Under the pieces are notes generated by a model that was not told the DNA's origin, ran no database searches, and worked only from the letters and a program-made list of their open reading frames with translations. Both the position numbers and the translations under genes were made by a program. 64,000 nucleotides of DNA from Ectopseudomonas alcaliphila (GTDB lineage Bacteria; Pseudomonadota; Gammaproteobacteria; Pseudomonadales; Pseudomonadaceae), in NCBI RefSeq assembly GCF_900101755.1, contig NZ_FNAE01000001.1, positions 868,001-932,000 of the forward strand. The letters run 5' to 3'. Below are positions 53,629 to 61,814 of the stretch, piece by piece. Numbering within the stretch: the first letter of the stretch is position 1; each line of letters starts with the position of its first letter.

Positions 53629-54546
53629 TCAAGTGCCATGCGGCGTAAGCCGATGGCGCAGGTAGTCCAGCAGGGCTCTGACCTTGGGTACATTCTCGCG
53701 ACTTTTCAGCCAGATCAAATGCATGGGCAAACCATCCGTAGCCAGGTCTGGTAGCACTTCGACGAGCGTTCCCTGCTCGATGTGGCGCTGCGTAAGCCAG
53801 GTCGGTAGCTGCCCGATACCGTGCCCTGCGAGCACCGCCGCCACCTCCCCCTCACCGTCCCCCACGGCAATTCGCGTTTGTACCGTTCGGCGCTCCATCT
53901 CTCCCGGACGCGCGCCCCTGAAGAACCAGGGGCTGACCAAGCCATCGCTCTGCACGTAGCCGATGCACTGGTGGTTATCCAGGTCACGCGGGTTCTCCGG
54001 GTAGCCACAGCGCCGCACGTAATCAGGCGAGGCACAGAAGATCAGGCGCTGTGCGCCAAAATACTCATGATCAAGATTGGCCGGCCAGGTATCCGAGCCA
54101 CCGATGCGTACGACGATGTCGATGTTCTCGTAGACAGGATCGATGAACCGATCAGTGAACGAGATATGTGGCTGGAGCATGGGGTACAGGCGGACAAAAT
54201 CCATGATCAACGGCAGCACATGGAGACGACCGTAGGAAGCCGGGAGGTCTATCCGAACTTTGCCGTGAGGCTCGTTTTCCTGGCTGATTAGCGCATGCTC
54301 GACTTCCTCCAGCTCGGATAGAACCGATGTGCACGTCTTGTAGAACAGCACGCCGGCATCGGTAAGGGCCAGTGTCCGCGTAGTGCGATTGAAAAGCCGC
54401 GTTCGCAGGCGATCTTCCAGCCGCGCCACGCTTTTACTGACGGCAGAACTGGTGAGATTGAGGCGCTCGGCAGCGGCGGTAAAGCTGCCAAAATCAGCGA
54501 CAGCAACAAAGACATCGATCCCCTTCAGGCGCTCGGATGAGTGCAT
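53629..54546 (-). CDS. LysR-family transcriptional regulator (CrgA/DmlR-like)
   Basis: A 305-residue LysR protein. The winged helix begins KGIDVFVAVADFGSFTAAAE with recognition helix LNLTSSAVSKSVARLEDRLR. The effector-binding domain contains GKVRIDLPASYGRLHVLPLI and GHGIGQLPTW. ATG at 54546 has GGAG six bases upstream; Met at 54558 is an alternative. It converges with the MFS exporter gene, a common regulator-exporter pairing. Confidence 0.9.
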   Translation of the reverse strand: MHSSERLKGIDVFVAVADFGSFTAAAERLNLTSSAVSKSVARLEDRLRTRLFNRTTRTLALTDAGVLFYKTCTSVLSELEEVEHALISQENEPHGKVRIDLPASYGRLHVLPLIMDFVRLYPMLQPHISFTDRFIDPVYENIDIVVRIGGSDTWPANLDHEYFGAQRLIFCASPDYVRRCGYPENPRDLDNHQCIGYVQSDGLVSPWFFRGARPGEMERRTVQTRIAVGDGEGEVAAVLAGHGIGQLPTWLTQRHIEQGTLVEVLPDLATDGLPMHLIWLKSRENVPKVRALLDYLRHRLTPHGT

Positions 54547-54738
54547 TCCAATCTCCATCTCTGAACTCAGGAGCGATCCTACCGAAATACCTGACACAGG
54601 CATGTATCGATATCTTCGATTCGCTCAAAAGCCCGCCAAACGCCGTCTCTGAATCAACCTGTCGCACTGAGAGGATAAACGGCAAAGGTGCATGTGCTGT
54701 CAGCGCCGCTTGCGGCTCACACCGGCAAATCGATATCA

Positions 54739-54753
54739 TGCGAACAATTCTCA
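54739..54753. promoter_or_regulatory. Fur box upstream of the ECF sigma gene
   Basis: TGCGAACAATTCTCA, read in reverse as TGAGAATTGTTCGCA, matches 10 of 15 positions of TGATAATCATTATCA. It lies 40 bases before the sigma factor start, as expected for an iron-starvation sigma factor. Confidence 0.55.
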
Positions 54754-54793
54754 ATTGAACTTGAGTATTGACTCCTCCATTGCGAGTTTGCGC

Positions 54794-55312
54794 ATGTCTG
54801 CGGCCGAGCCTCCCTTCCAGCAAACGATCCATGAGCTGTACAGCAACCATCACGGTTGGCTGTTCGCCTGGTTACGGCGCAAGCTTGGCTGCTCTCATAA
54901 CGCCGCCGATCTGGCGCAGGACACCTTTGCCCGCATCCTTTCCTCGCGCGAGGTAGTCGCCGGCATTCGCGAGCCGCGCGCGTTTCTGACGACTACAGCG
55001 CGCCGTCTGGTGATCGACCAGTCACGCCGCAAACAGATCGAAGACGCCTACTTGCGTGAACTGGCGCTGACCGTCGAAAGCCTTTCGGGTTACCAGTCGC
55101 CCGAGCAGATTCTCACCACACTCGAAGCCCTGGAGCAGATCGCGTTCGTGCTGGAAGAGCTCAGCGCAAAACAGCGACAGGCCTTCCTGCTCTACTTCCT
55201 CGACGGCCAACGCCAGGTCGACATCGCCCTGCAGATGGGTATCTCCGAGCGCATGGTGCGCAAGCATCTGATGCAGGCGCTGTTGCAGTGCGGCAATGCG
55301 CTGGAGGTCTGA
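54794..55312 (+). CDS. ECF sigma factor, FecI type
   Basis: A 172-residue iron-starvation sigma factor. Region 2 carries HHGWLFAWLRRKLGCSHNAADLAQDTFARIL, and region 4 has SAKQRQAFLLYFLDGQRQVDIALQMGISERMVRKHL. It directs RNA polymerase to the downstream TonB-receptor gene when its FecR-like partner signals ligand. ATG at 54794 (MSAAEPPFQQ) fits the family N-terminus. Fur-box-like sequence upstream suggests repression by iron. The FecR gene begins eight bases beyond its stop. Confidence 0.93.
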   Translation: MSAAEPPFQQTIHELYSNHHGWLFAWLRRKLGCSHNAADLAQDTFARILSSREVVAGIREPRAFLTTTARRLVIDQSRRKQIEDAYLRELALTVESLSGYQSPEQILTTLEALEQIAFVLEELSAKQRQAFLLYFLDGQRQVDIALQMGISERMVRKHLMQALLQCGNALEV

Positions 55313-55320
55313 GAGACAGA

Positions 55321-56286
55321 ATGAGCAGCCTCGATTCGATCAACGAGCAAGCCGCCAATTGGTTGATCCGGCTCAGTGAGCCCGGCGCCGACGAGCAGCT
55401 TCTCGCCGAATTCGAAACCTGGAAACGCAGCGACGCTCGCCATGCTGCAGCGGCCGAGCGGCTTCAGGCCTTTATCGGGCAGATGGCGGCATTGCGTCCG
55501 CAAAAGGCCTCGGTGCATGCGGCGCTGGATGCTGCCTTCACCAGCCGCAAGCGCAACTACCGCAGCAAAGGCGCGGCCATCGCCATTGTGCTGTTGGCGC
55601 TGCTACCGGCCTGGGCGCTCTGGCGCAACGAGTTGCCCAGCTATCTGCTGGCCGACCTGCGCACTCAGCCCGCTCAATGGCTGGAGCATGAGCTGCCGGA
55701 TCATTCGCGGGTGACCCTCAACGGCAACAGTGCTCTCGATCTGCAGTACGACAGCCAGCAGCGACGCATTCGCCTGCTGCGCGGCGAAGTGCTGGTCGAC
55801 GTCGCCCATGACTCGACCAGGCCCTTCATCGTGGAGACCGAACAGGGTGAGATCCGTGCGCTGGGCACCCGCTTCGTGGTCACTCATGCAGATGGCATCA
55901 CGCTGGTGACCATGCTCGAATCGCGCGTAGCGGCCAGCGCCATGGACGCGCCAGCTACTGTGGAGGTCAGCGCTGGCGAGCAGGCGCGCATTACCCGTCA
56001 CGACGTGCAACTGACGACGACAGTAGATACCCGCAGCGTCGAGGACGCCTGGCGCCACCATCAACTGGTGGTCAGGGATCAACCTTTGCCCGAGGTGCTC
56101 GATCAACTGGCCAGGCAGTTCCCGGGGCATCTTCAGTTCGACCGCGAAGCACTGGCCGACCTGCGCGTATCTGCGGTGCTGCCACTGGACGACAGCAACC
56201 GTGCACTGAACCTGCTCGCCGAAGCGCTGCCGTTGCAGATTCGCGAGTTCACCCCATGGCTGAGAGTGGTCAGCCGCGCTCCCTGA
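55321..56286 (+). CDS. FecR-type anti-sigma factor/signal transducer
   Basis: A 321-residue FecR-like protein. Cytoplasmic anti-sigma domain (about 1-85) with NEQAANWLIRLSEPGAD and WKRSDARHAAAAERL, one membrane span (about 85-102, IAIVLLALLPAWALW), and a periplasmic FecR domain with RIRLLRGEVLVDVAHD and ALGTRFVV. A C-terminal STN-like part (LPEVLDQLARQFPGHLQFD) contacts the receptor signalling domain. It relays occupancy of the outer-membrane receptor to the sigma factor. Confidence 0.93.
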   Translation: MSSLDSINEQAANWLIRLSEPGADEQLLAEFETWKRSDARHAAAAERLQAFIGQMAALRPQKASVHAALDAAFTSRKRNYRSKGAAIAIVLLALLPAWALWRNELPSYLLADLRTQPAQWLEHELPDHSRVTLNGNSALDLQYDSQQRRIRLLRGEVLVDVAHDSTRPFIVETEQGEIRALGTRFVVTHADGITLVTMLESRVAASAMDAPATVEVSAGEQARITRHDVQLTTTVDTRSVEDAWRHHQLVVRDQPLPEVLDQLARQFPGHLQFDREALADLRVSAVLPLDDSNRALNLLAEALPLQIREFTPWLRVVSRAP

Positions 56287-56312
56287 ACCGCCAAAACACA
56301 AAAAATCGCACG

Positions 56313-56329
56313 ACCGGGGTTCCGGTTTT
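56313..56329 (+). terminator. Weak hairpin between fecR-like and receptor genes
   Basis: Stem ACCGG / CCGGT with loop GGTT followed by TTTC. It could partly terminate or attenuate transcripts, letting the sigma-dependent promoter set receptor levels separately. Confidence 0.4.
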
Positions 56330-56384
56330 CGCGCCTGCCCCGTCAAGGACGATAGACACCAAAAAACACGGGACTCTATCGATC

Positions 56385-58805
56385 ATGCGCACCTTCGCCG
56401 CGCCCTTTGGCTACGCTGTCACGCCCCTGGCCCTGGCCGTTCACCTGACCTTCGCAGGCCTTTTGGGCAGCGTTGTCGCCATGCCTGCGCCCGCTCACGC
56501 AGCCGAGCAAGCGCAAACCCACTACGACATCCCAGCCGGCCCCCTGGCCGATGTACTGAACCGTTTCGCGCAACAAGCCGGTGTGCCCCTGGCATTCGAG
56601 CCACAACGCCTAGCTGATCTGCAAAGCGCGGGCTTGCACGGTCAGTACGATATCGATTCAGGCTTCGCCACCCTGCTGCGAGGCAGCGGCTATTCAGCCC
56701 GCATGGGGAGTAACGGTTATGTCCTGGTTCGCCAGAGCGATAGCCTGGAGCTGAGCGCGACGACCGTGATCGGTGCCAACGAGGAACACCCCAACGAATA
56801 TGTGGCTGGCTACGTGGCCAAGCGCAACATGAGCGCTACCAAGACCGATACGCCGATCACCGAGACGCCGCAGTCCATTTCGGTGGTGACGAACGATGAG
56901 ATTCGCGACCGCCAGGCGGAAACCTTGTCCCAGGCGCTGAGCTACACGCCAGGGCTCACCAGCAGCCCGACCAATTTCAACCGCACCGCGGACCGCTTCC
57001 GCATCCGCGGCTTCGAGGTCGAATCCGCCACCGGCGGCTCGCTGCGTGACGGCCTGCGCCTGCAGAACAACTCCTACGATGGCATTCAGGAACCTTATGG
57101 CCTGGAGCGCGTCGAGGTCATTCGCGGCGCTGCCTCGGTGCTCTACGGCCAGCTCTCGCCCGGCGGCATGATCAATGGCGTCAGCAAGCGCCCGACCGAA
57201 ACGCCCTTCCATGAGCTGAACCTGCACGTGGGTTCCCATGACCGCAAGCAACTCTCTGCTGACTTCAGCGGCCCGCTGGCCGGCAGCGACACCCTGAGCT
57301 ATCGCCTGACCCTGCTCAGCCGCAACAGCGACACCCAGCAGGATCATATCAACGACGACAGGTTCTACATCGCCCCGGCACTGACCTGGCGCCCCAACGA
57401 AGACACCTCGCTGACCCTGCTGTCCTTCTACCAGAAGACCGATACGCGTTTCCCCGCGCCCCTGCCCTATCAGTTGGTCAAAGGTGTGGGTGACGGCGCT
57501 TTCAAGATCGGTCGCCACGATTTCATCGGCGAGCCGGACTACGACGACATGAATGGCGAGATGTCGACTCTGGGCTACGAATTTCAACACCACTTCACCG
57601 AAAACTTCACGCTCAACCATAAGCTGCGTTATTACGAAACCGACGTGAAGTGGAGCTATCTGCAAATTCAACCGTCTCCCGCAGCCATTAACTTCTCCGC
57701 AAATACCGGCACACTGTTGCGCCGCTACAGTGATCGCCACGAACGTGCGCGGACATGGGCCAGCGATACCAATATCGAATCGAAATGGCAGCTCGGCAAC
57801 GTCGAGCACACCATGCTGGTCGGTTTCGATGGCTACGACACCTCCTACGACTCACATAACTTCCGTGGCAATGCCCCCAGCCTGGATCTGACCCACTACA
57901 ACTATGGGCAACCGGTAGTGGTGAACAAGGATCGCAGCCAGGATCGCGGCTCACAGCTCGACACGCTGCAAAAGGGCGTCTATTTCCAGGATCAGATCAA
58001 GTTCAACGACAAGTGGATTCTGGTGCTGGGTGGCCGTCATGACTGGGCCGACCAGCAGCAAACGGCGCATAGCAATGATGCCAAGGCCAGCCAGAGTGAC
58101 GAAGCCACCACCTACCGCGCGGGGCTCGTCTACCTGGCGGACAATGGCCTGGCCCCCTATATCAGCTATAGCGAGTCGTTCTTCCCTGTTTCTGTTGCAG
58201 AAGTGACTGGCCAAAGCTTCGCCCCCACCGAAGGCAAGCAATACGAAGTGGGCGTGCGCTATCAGCCCAAGGACAGCAACCTGCTACTCAGTGCCGCCAT
58301 CTATGAGCTGACCCAAACCAACGTGCTGACGTTGGATAGCAATGACGATCCGAGACAAACTGGCGAGGTTCGCTCGCGCGGTCTGGAGCTGGAAGCCAGG
58401 GCGGATGTCACCCAAGCACTCAGCGTGATCGCCTCCTATACCTATACCGATGCACGCACCACCAAGAGCGCGATTGCCACCGAAGTAGATCAGCGTACCG
58501 ATGATACGCCCTACCACCAGGCCGCCCTGTGGAGCAGCTACGACCTCGTCAACTGGGGCATGCCGCAACTGACCGTGGGCCTCGGCGTTCGCTACATGGG
58601 TACAACGCAGGCCTCACTTATGGAGTCGGCCATGCCAGCCTATACCCTGTTCGACGCCATGGCGCGCTACCAGATCGATGACCACTGGGACCTGACCGTC
58701 AACGCCAGCAACCTGACCGACAAGCGCTACACGCAGTGCGGGTTCTCCACCTGTCACTACGGTGACGAACGCCAGGTGGTGAGTACGGTGAGCTATCGCT
58801 GGTAG
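56385..58805 (+). CDS. TonB-dependent ferric-siderophore receptor with signalling domain
   Basis: An 806-residue outer-membrane receptor. ATG at 56385 opens a long signal peptide (MRTFAAPFGYAVTPLALAVH..., cut near PAHAAEQ). The STN signalling domain (about 48-115, HYDIPAGPLADVLNRFAQQ) talks to the FecR partner. Next come the TonB-box region (ELSATTVIGA), plug (TDTPITETPQSISVVTNDEI, GLERVEVIRGAASVLYGQ) and the 22-strand barrel ending VSTVSYRW. The Cys pair in YTQCGFSTCHYGDERQV is typical of hydroxamate receptors such as ferrichrome or ferrioxamine receptors (FiuA/FoxA/FhuE-like). The exact siderophore is not deducible. Confidence 0.92.
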   Translation: MRTFAAPFGYAVTPLALAVHLTFAGLLGSVVAMPAPAHAAEQAQTHYDIPAGPLADVLNRFAQQAGVPLAFEPQRLADLQSAGLHGQYDIDSGFATLLRGSGYSARMGSNGYVLVRQSDSLELSATTVIGANEEHPNEYVAGYVAKRNMSATKTDTPITETPQSISVVTNDEIRDRQAETLSQALSYTPGLTSSPTNFNRTADRFRIRGFEVESATGGSLRDGLRLQNNSYDGIQEPYGLERVEVIRGAASVLYGQLSPGGMINGVSKRPTETPFHELNLHVGSHDRKQLSADFSGPLAGSDTLSYRLTLLSRNSDTQQDHINDDRFYIAPALTWRPNEDTSLTLLSFYQKTDTRFPAPLPYQLVKGVGDGAFKIGRHDFIGEPDYDDMNGEMSTLGYEFQHHFTENFTLNHKLRYYETDVKWSYLQIQPSPAAINFSANTGTLLRRYSDRHERARTWASDTNIESKWQLGNVEHTMLVGFDGYDTSYDSHNFRGNAPSLDLTHYNYGQPVVVNKDRSQDRGSQLDTLQKGVYFQDQIKFNDKWILVLGGRHDWADQQQTAHSNDAKASQSDEATTYRAGLVYLADNGLAPYISYSESFFPVSVAEVTGQSFAPTEGKQYEVGVRYQPKDSNLLLSAAIYELTQTNVLTLDSNDDPRQTGEVRSRGLELEARADVTQALSVIASYTYTDARTTKSAIATEVDQRTDDTPYHQAALWSSYDLVNWGMPQLTVGLGVRYMGTTQASLMESAMPAYTLFDAMARYQIDDHWDLTVNASNLTDKRYTQCGFSTCHYGDERQVVSTVSYRW

Positions 58806-58812
58806 CACACCC

Positions 58813-58842
58813 GGGCCGCCGCCATGGCGGCCCGTTTCTCAG
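58813..58842 (+). terminator. Rho-independent terminator after the receptor gene
   Basis: Stem GGGCCGCC / GGCGGCCC with loop GCCAT followed by GTTTCTC, seven bases after the stop. It also covers the end of the convergent exporter gene. Confidence 0.7.
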
Positions 58843-60359
58843 TGGGCGCTCTGCCCACGCTGCCCCTTGAACAACCTGAACACCACGATGGCCAACACGC
58901 CGACCACCACGGCCGCGGTGCACAGCAGCACCGAGTGGGTGCTGGAGAACGCCGCCTTGGCCGCGTCGATCAGCGCACTGCCCTGCTCGGCCGGCAACTC
59001 GGCAGCGACCAGGTAGCTGTCACCAATCGAGCGCATCACCCGCTCCGCCAGCGGCGCCGCCAACTGTGCCGGCAAGGCGATGGTGTGGCCGTACACGCTG
59101 GACATGAACACGCCGAAAAAGGTGATCCCCAACCCCGTGCCCAGCTCGTAGGCGGTGGCCTCCAGAGCGCCCGCGGCCCCGCCCTTGCTGGCCTCCACCG
59201 CGCCCATGATGGCAATGGATGAAGCCGTCAGGCCGATGCTCAGCGCCAGCCCCAGCACGGCGAGCATCACCGGCACACTCACGCCCGGCTCATGCAGATC
59301 GGCGAACGCCACGAAGCCCAGGGCACCGGCGGAAACCAGCAGCGACAGGCTGGCCACCGCGCGCAGGCCGAAGCGATTGGACAGGTAGCCGGCCAGCGGC
59401 CCGCCGACTGCCGCCGCCGCCATGATGGGAATCATGAAGATGCCGGCCTGCAGCGGCGACTTGTCGAGCACGTACTGCAGCTCCATCGCCAAGGTCAGCT
59501 CCACACCGGCCAGGGCGCCGATGGCCACCACCGCCATGATCAGTGCGGCCAGCAGTACCGGCCGGCCGAACAGAGACAGATCGAGCATCGGCTCGGTCGC
59601 GCGCAGCTGCTGGCGGGCGAACAGGGACAGCAACGCCAGGCCCACGATCAGCACCAGCAGGGTAACCGGCAGCGGCTGGGTGCCGCCGACGCCGGCCTTG
59701 ATGGCGTAAACCACGCTGATGATGCCGGCAATCAGGATCAGCGCCTGACCGATGGCCCACTTGCCGGGCGTGGTTTCCTCGACGCGTGGCAACAGCACGA
59801 AGGCGACCGGAATCACCACCGCCATCACCGGCACGTTGATCAGGAACACCGAGCCCCACCAGAAATGCTCCAGCAGCGCACCGCCCACCAGCGGACCGAC
59901 CGCCGCGCCTGCAGCGCCAACGGTGCCCCACAAGCCGAGCGCCATGGCCCGCTCGCGCTCATCCTCGAAGGTCCGGCGGATGATGCCCAGCACGCAGGGC
60001 ATGATCATCGACCCACCGAGGGCCAGCAGTATCCGCGCGGCGATCAGCAGCGCCGGCGTGGGCGCGAACGCCGCCAGCGTCGACGCCACCCCGAACACGC
60101 TGAGGCCGGCCAGCAGAATACGCCTGTTGCCCACCCGGTCGGCCAGGGTGCCCATGGGCACCAGCAGGCCCGCCATCAGCAGCGGGTAGATGTCGATGAT
60201 CCACAGCACCTCGGTGGCCGAGGCGCCGAGCGCCAGTGTCAGCGAGGGCACGGCGATATGCAGGATGGTCATGTCGATGACCACCGGCAGAAAGGCCAGC
60301 ATGACGGCCAGCAGGATCAGCCAGCGACGAGGTATGACAGCACGCATGGAAAGACTCAT
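58839..60359 (-). CDS. DHA2-family MFS multidrug exporter (SmvA/QacA-like)
   Basis: A 506-residue transporter with fourteen predicted membrane spans. Signatures: DMTILHIAVPSLTLAL in span 1 with the conserved Asp, GTLADRVGNRR in loop 2-3, LGGSMIMPCVLGIIR, and GPLVGGALLEHFWWGSVFLINVPV (motif C). It resembles SmvA-type exporters for quaternary ammonium or dye compounds. ATG at 60359; the TTG at 60365 is an alternative. It follows the outer-membrane channel gene by 18 bases on the same strand, so an RND pump, its channel and an MFS pump share one operon. Confidence 0.9.
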   Translation of the reverse strand: MSLSMRAVIPRRWLILLAVMLAFLPVVIDMTILHIAVPSLTLALGASATEVLWIIDIYPLLMAGLLVPMGTLADRVGNRRILLAGLSVFGVASTLAAFAPTPALLIAARILLALGGSMIMPCVLGIIRRTFEDERERAMALGLWGTVGAAGAAVGPLVGGALLEHFWWGSVFLINVPVMAVVIPVAFVLLPRVEETTPGKWAIGQALILIAGIISVVYAIKAGVGGTQPLPVTLLVLIVGLALLSLFARQQLRATEPMLDLSLFGRPVLLAALIMAVVAIGALAGVELTLAMELQYVLDKSPLQAGIFMIPIMAAAAVGGPLAGYLSNRFGLRAVASLSLLVSAGALGFVAFADLHEPGVSVPVMLAVLGLALSIGLTASSIAIMGAVEASKGGAAGALEATAYELGTGLGITFFGVFMSSVYGHTIALPAQLAAPLAERVMRSIGDSYLVAAELPAEQGSALIDAAKAAFSSTHSVLLCTAAVVVGVLAIVVFRLFKGQRGQSAH

Positions 60360-60377
60360 AGGCAAGGTGAATGGACT

Positions 60378-61814
60378 CTACTGAGCGGTCGTGACAGCAG
60401 CAATCTCCGCGGCATCGCGCTCGTGCAAGCCGCCACCCAGCGACTTGTACAGCGCCACCCGGTTGGCGATTTCCTCCCGGCGCAGCTCCAGCAGCGCCTG
60501 CCGGGCGGACTGCAATTGGCGCTGGGCGTCGAGCAGTTCCAGGCGCCCTTCGACGCCCGCGCAGTAGCGCAGGTCGGACAGCGCCAGGCGCCGCTCGGCA
60601 GTGCTCACCGCGCGCAGTTGCGCCTCGATCTGGCGATCGAAGGTGGCGGTGCCGGCCAGGGCATCGGCCACCTCGCGAAAGGCGGTCTGGATGGCGCGCT
60701 CGTACTGGGCCACGGCCTCGGACTTGCGCACCTTGGCCAGGCGCAGTTCGGCGCGCAGGCGCCCCCCCTGGAACAGCGGCTGGGAAATCTGCGGGGCGAA
60801 ACGCCAGACCTGCCGGGCCGGGTCGAACAGCCCACCGAGCGAGGTGCTGGCGTAACCGAAGGAGGCGGTCAGGGAAATCTGCGGGAAGAACGCCGCCCGT
60901 GCCGCACCGATATCGGCATTGGCGGCCACCAGCACCTGCTCGGCCTGGCGCAGGTCCGGCCGGTTCAGCAGCAGGTCGGCTGGCAACCCGGCCGGTAGTG
61001 GCGCAATCACCGATTGGCGCTCCAGCGGCAAGCCGGCAGGCAGGTCGCCCGGCAGCTCGCTGCCCACCAGCAACTGCAGGGCGTTGTCCGCCTGCGCCAG
61101 GGCGCGTCGGCGCGCTTCCAGGTCGGCTTCGGCCAGGGCCACCTGCCCTTCGGCCTGGGCCACGTCCAGGCTGCTGTTCTGTTCGGCCTGCTTGAGCAGG
61201 CGTGCCAGTTCCAACGATTGCTGCCAGTCGGTCAGGGTGCGCTCGGTCAGTTGCAGTTGCTCATCGGCCAGACGCTGAGCGAAGTAGGCCTCGGCCACCG
61301 CACCGCCCAGGGCGATCTGCGCCGCATCGCGGCCCTGCTCGCTGGCCAGGTAACGGGCCAGCGCGGCATCGGACAGCGAGCGCACACGGCCGAACAGATC
61401 CAGCTCGAAAGCGCTGGTGCCGACGTTCACGGCAACCTGGCGATTCACCTCGCGGCGCGATTCGCCGCTGTTGCCCTGTGCCAGGGCCCGCTCGCGCGCG
61501 TGGCTGGCATCGAGCGACACCGACGGCAGGCGCGCGGCCTCCTGAATATTGAACATCGCTCGCGCTGCCTCGACGTTCAGTGCCGCCAGGCGCAGGTCGC
61601 GGTTATTGGCCAGCGCAAGATCGATCAGCCGTTGCAGGCGCGGGTCGCCGAACATCGCGCGCCAGCCCAATGCGCTGGCCGGCAGCGTCGAAGCCGATGT
61701 GGCCGCGGCCACGGGAAAGCTCGCCGCCACCGGTGCGGCCGGGCGCCCCAGGGTCGGCGTCAGCGAGCAGGCGCTCAGGCAGACGAGCAGCGGCAGGGTC
61801 AGTAACAAACGCAT
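60378..61814 (-). CDS. OprM/TolC-like outer-membrane efflux lipoprotein
   Basis: A 478-residue channel protein of the NodT/OprM family. Signal peptide with lipobox LSAC (Cys16), two OEP repeats (about 45-250 and 260-460), with VGTSAFELDLFGRVRSLSDAAL and RPDLRQAEQVLVAANADIGAARAAFFPQISL typical of OprM. It forms the trimeric outer-membrane duct for the RND pump next to it. Its ATG overlaps the pump stop by one base (TGATG), indicating translational coupling. Confidence 0.94.
   Translation of the reverse strand: MRLLLTLPLLVCLSACSLTPTLGRPAAPVAASFPVAAATSASTLPASALGWRAMFGDPRLQRLIDLALANNRDLRLAALNVEAARAMFNIQEAARLPSVSLDASHARERALAQGNSGESRREVNRQVAVNVGTSAFELDLFGRVRSLSDAALARYLASEQGRDAAQIALGGAVAEAYFAQRLADEQLQLTERTLTDWQQSLELARLLKQAEQNSSLDVAQAEGQVALAEADLEARRRALAQADNALQLLVGSELPGDLPAGLPLERQSVIAPLPAGLPADLLLNRPDLRQAEQVLVAANADIGAARAAFFPQISLTASFGYASTSLGGLFDPARQVWRFAPQISQPLFQGGRLRAELRLAKVRKSEAVAQYERAIQTAFREVADALAGTATFDRQIEAQLRAVSTAERRLALSDLRYCAGVEGRLELLDAQRQLQSARQALLELRREEIANRVALYKSLGGGLHERDAAEIAAVTTAQ

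Noticed and set aside
51345-54600. Genomic island integrated at the ssrA 3' end
   Set aside because: No integrase, and the tmRNA 3' sequence (GTTCAAATCCCCCCGG) is not repeated further along, so there is no attachment-site evidence; only somewhat AT-richer sequence near 52.3 kb.
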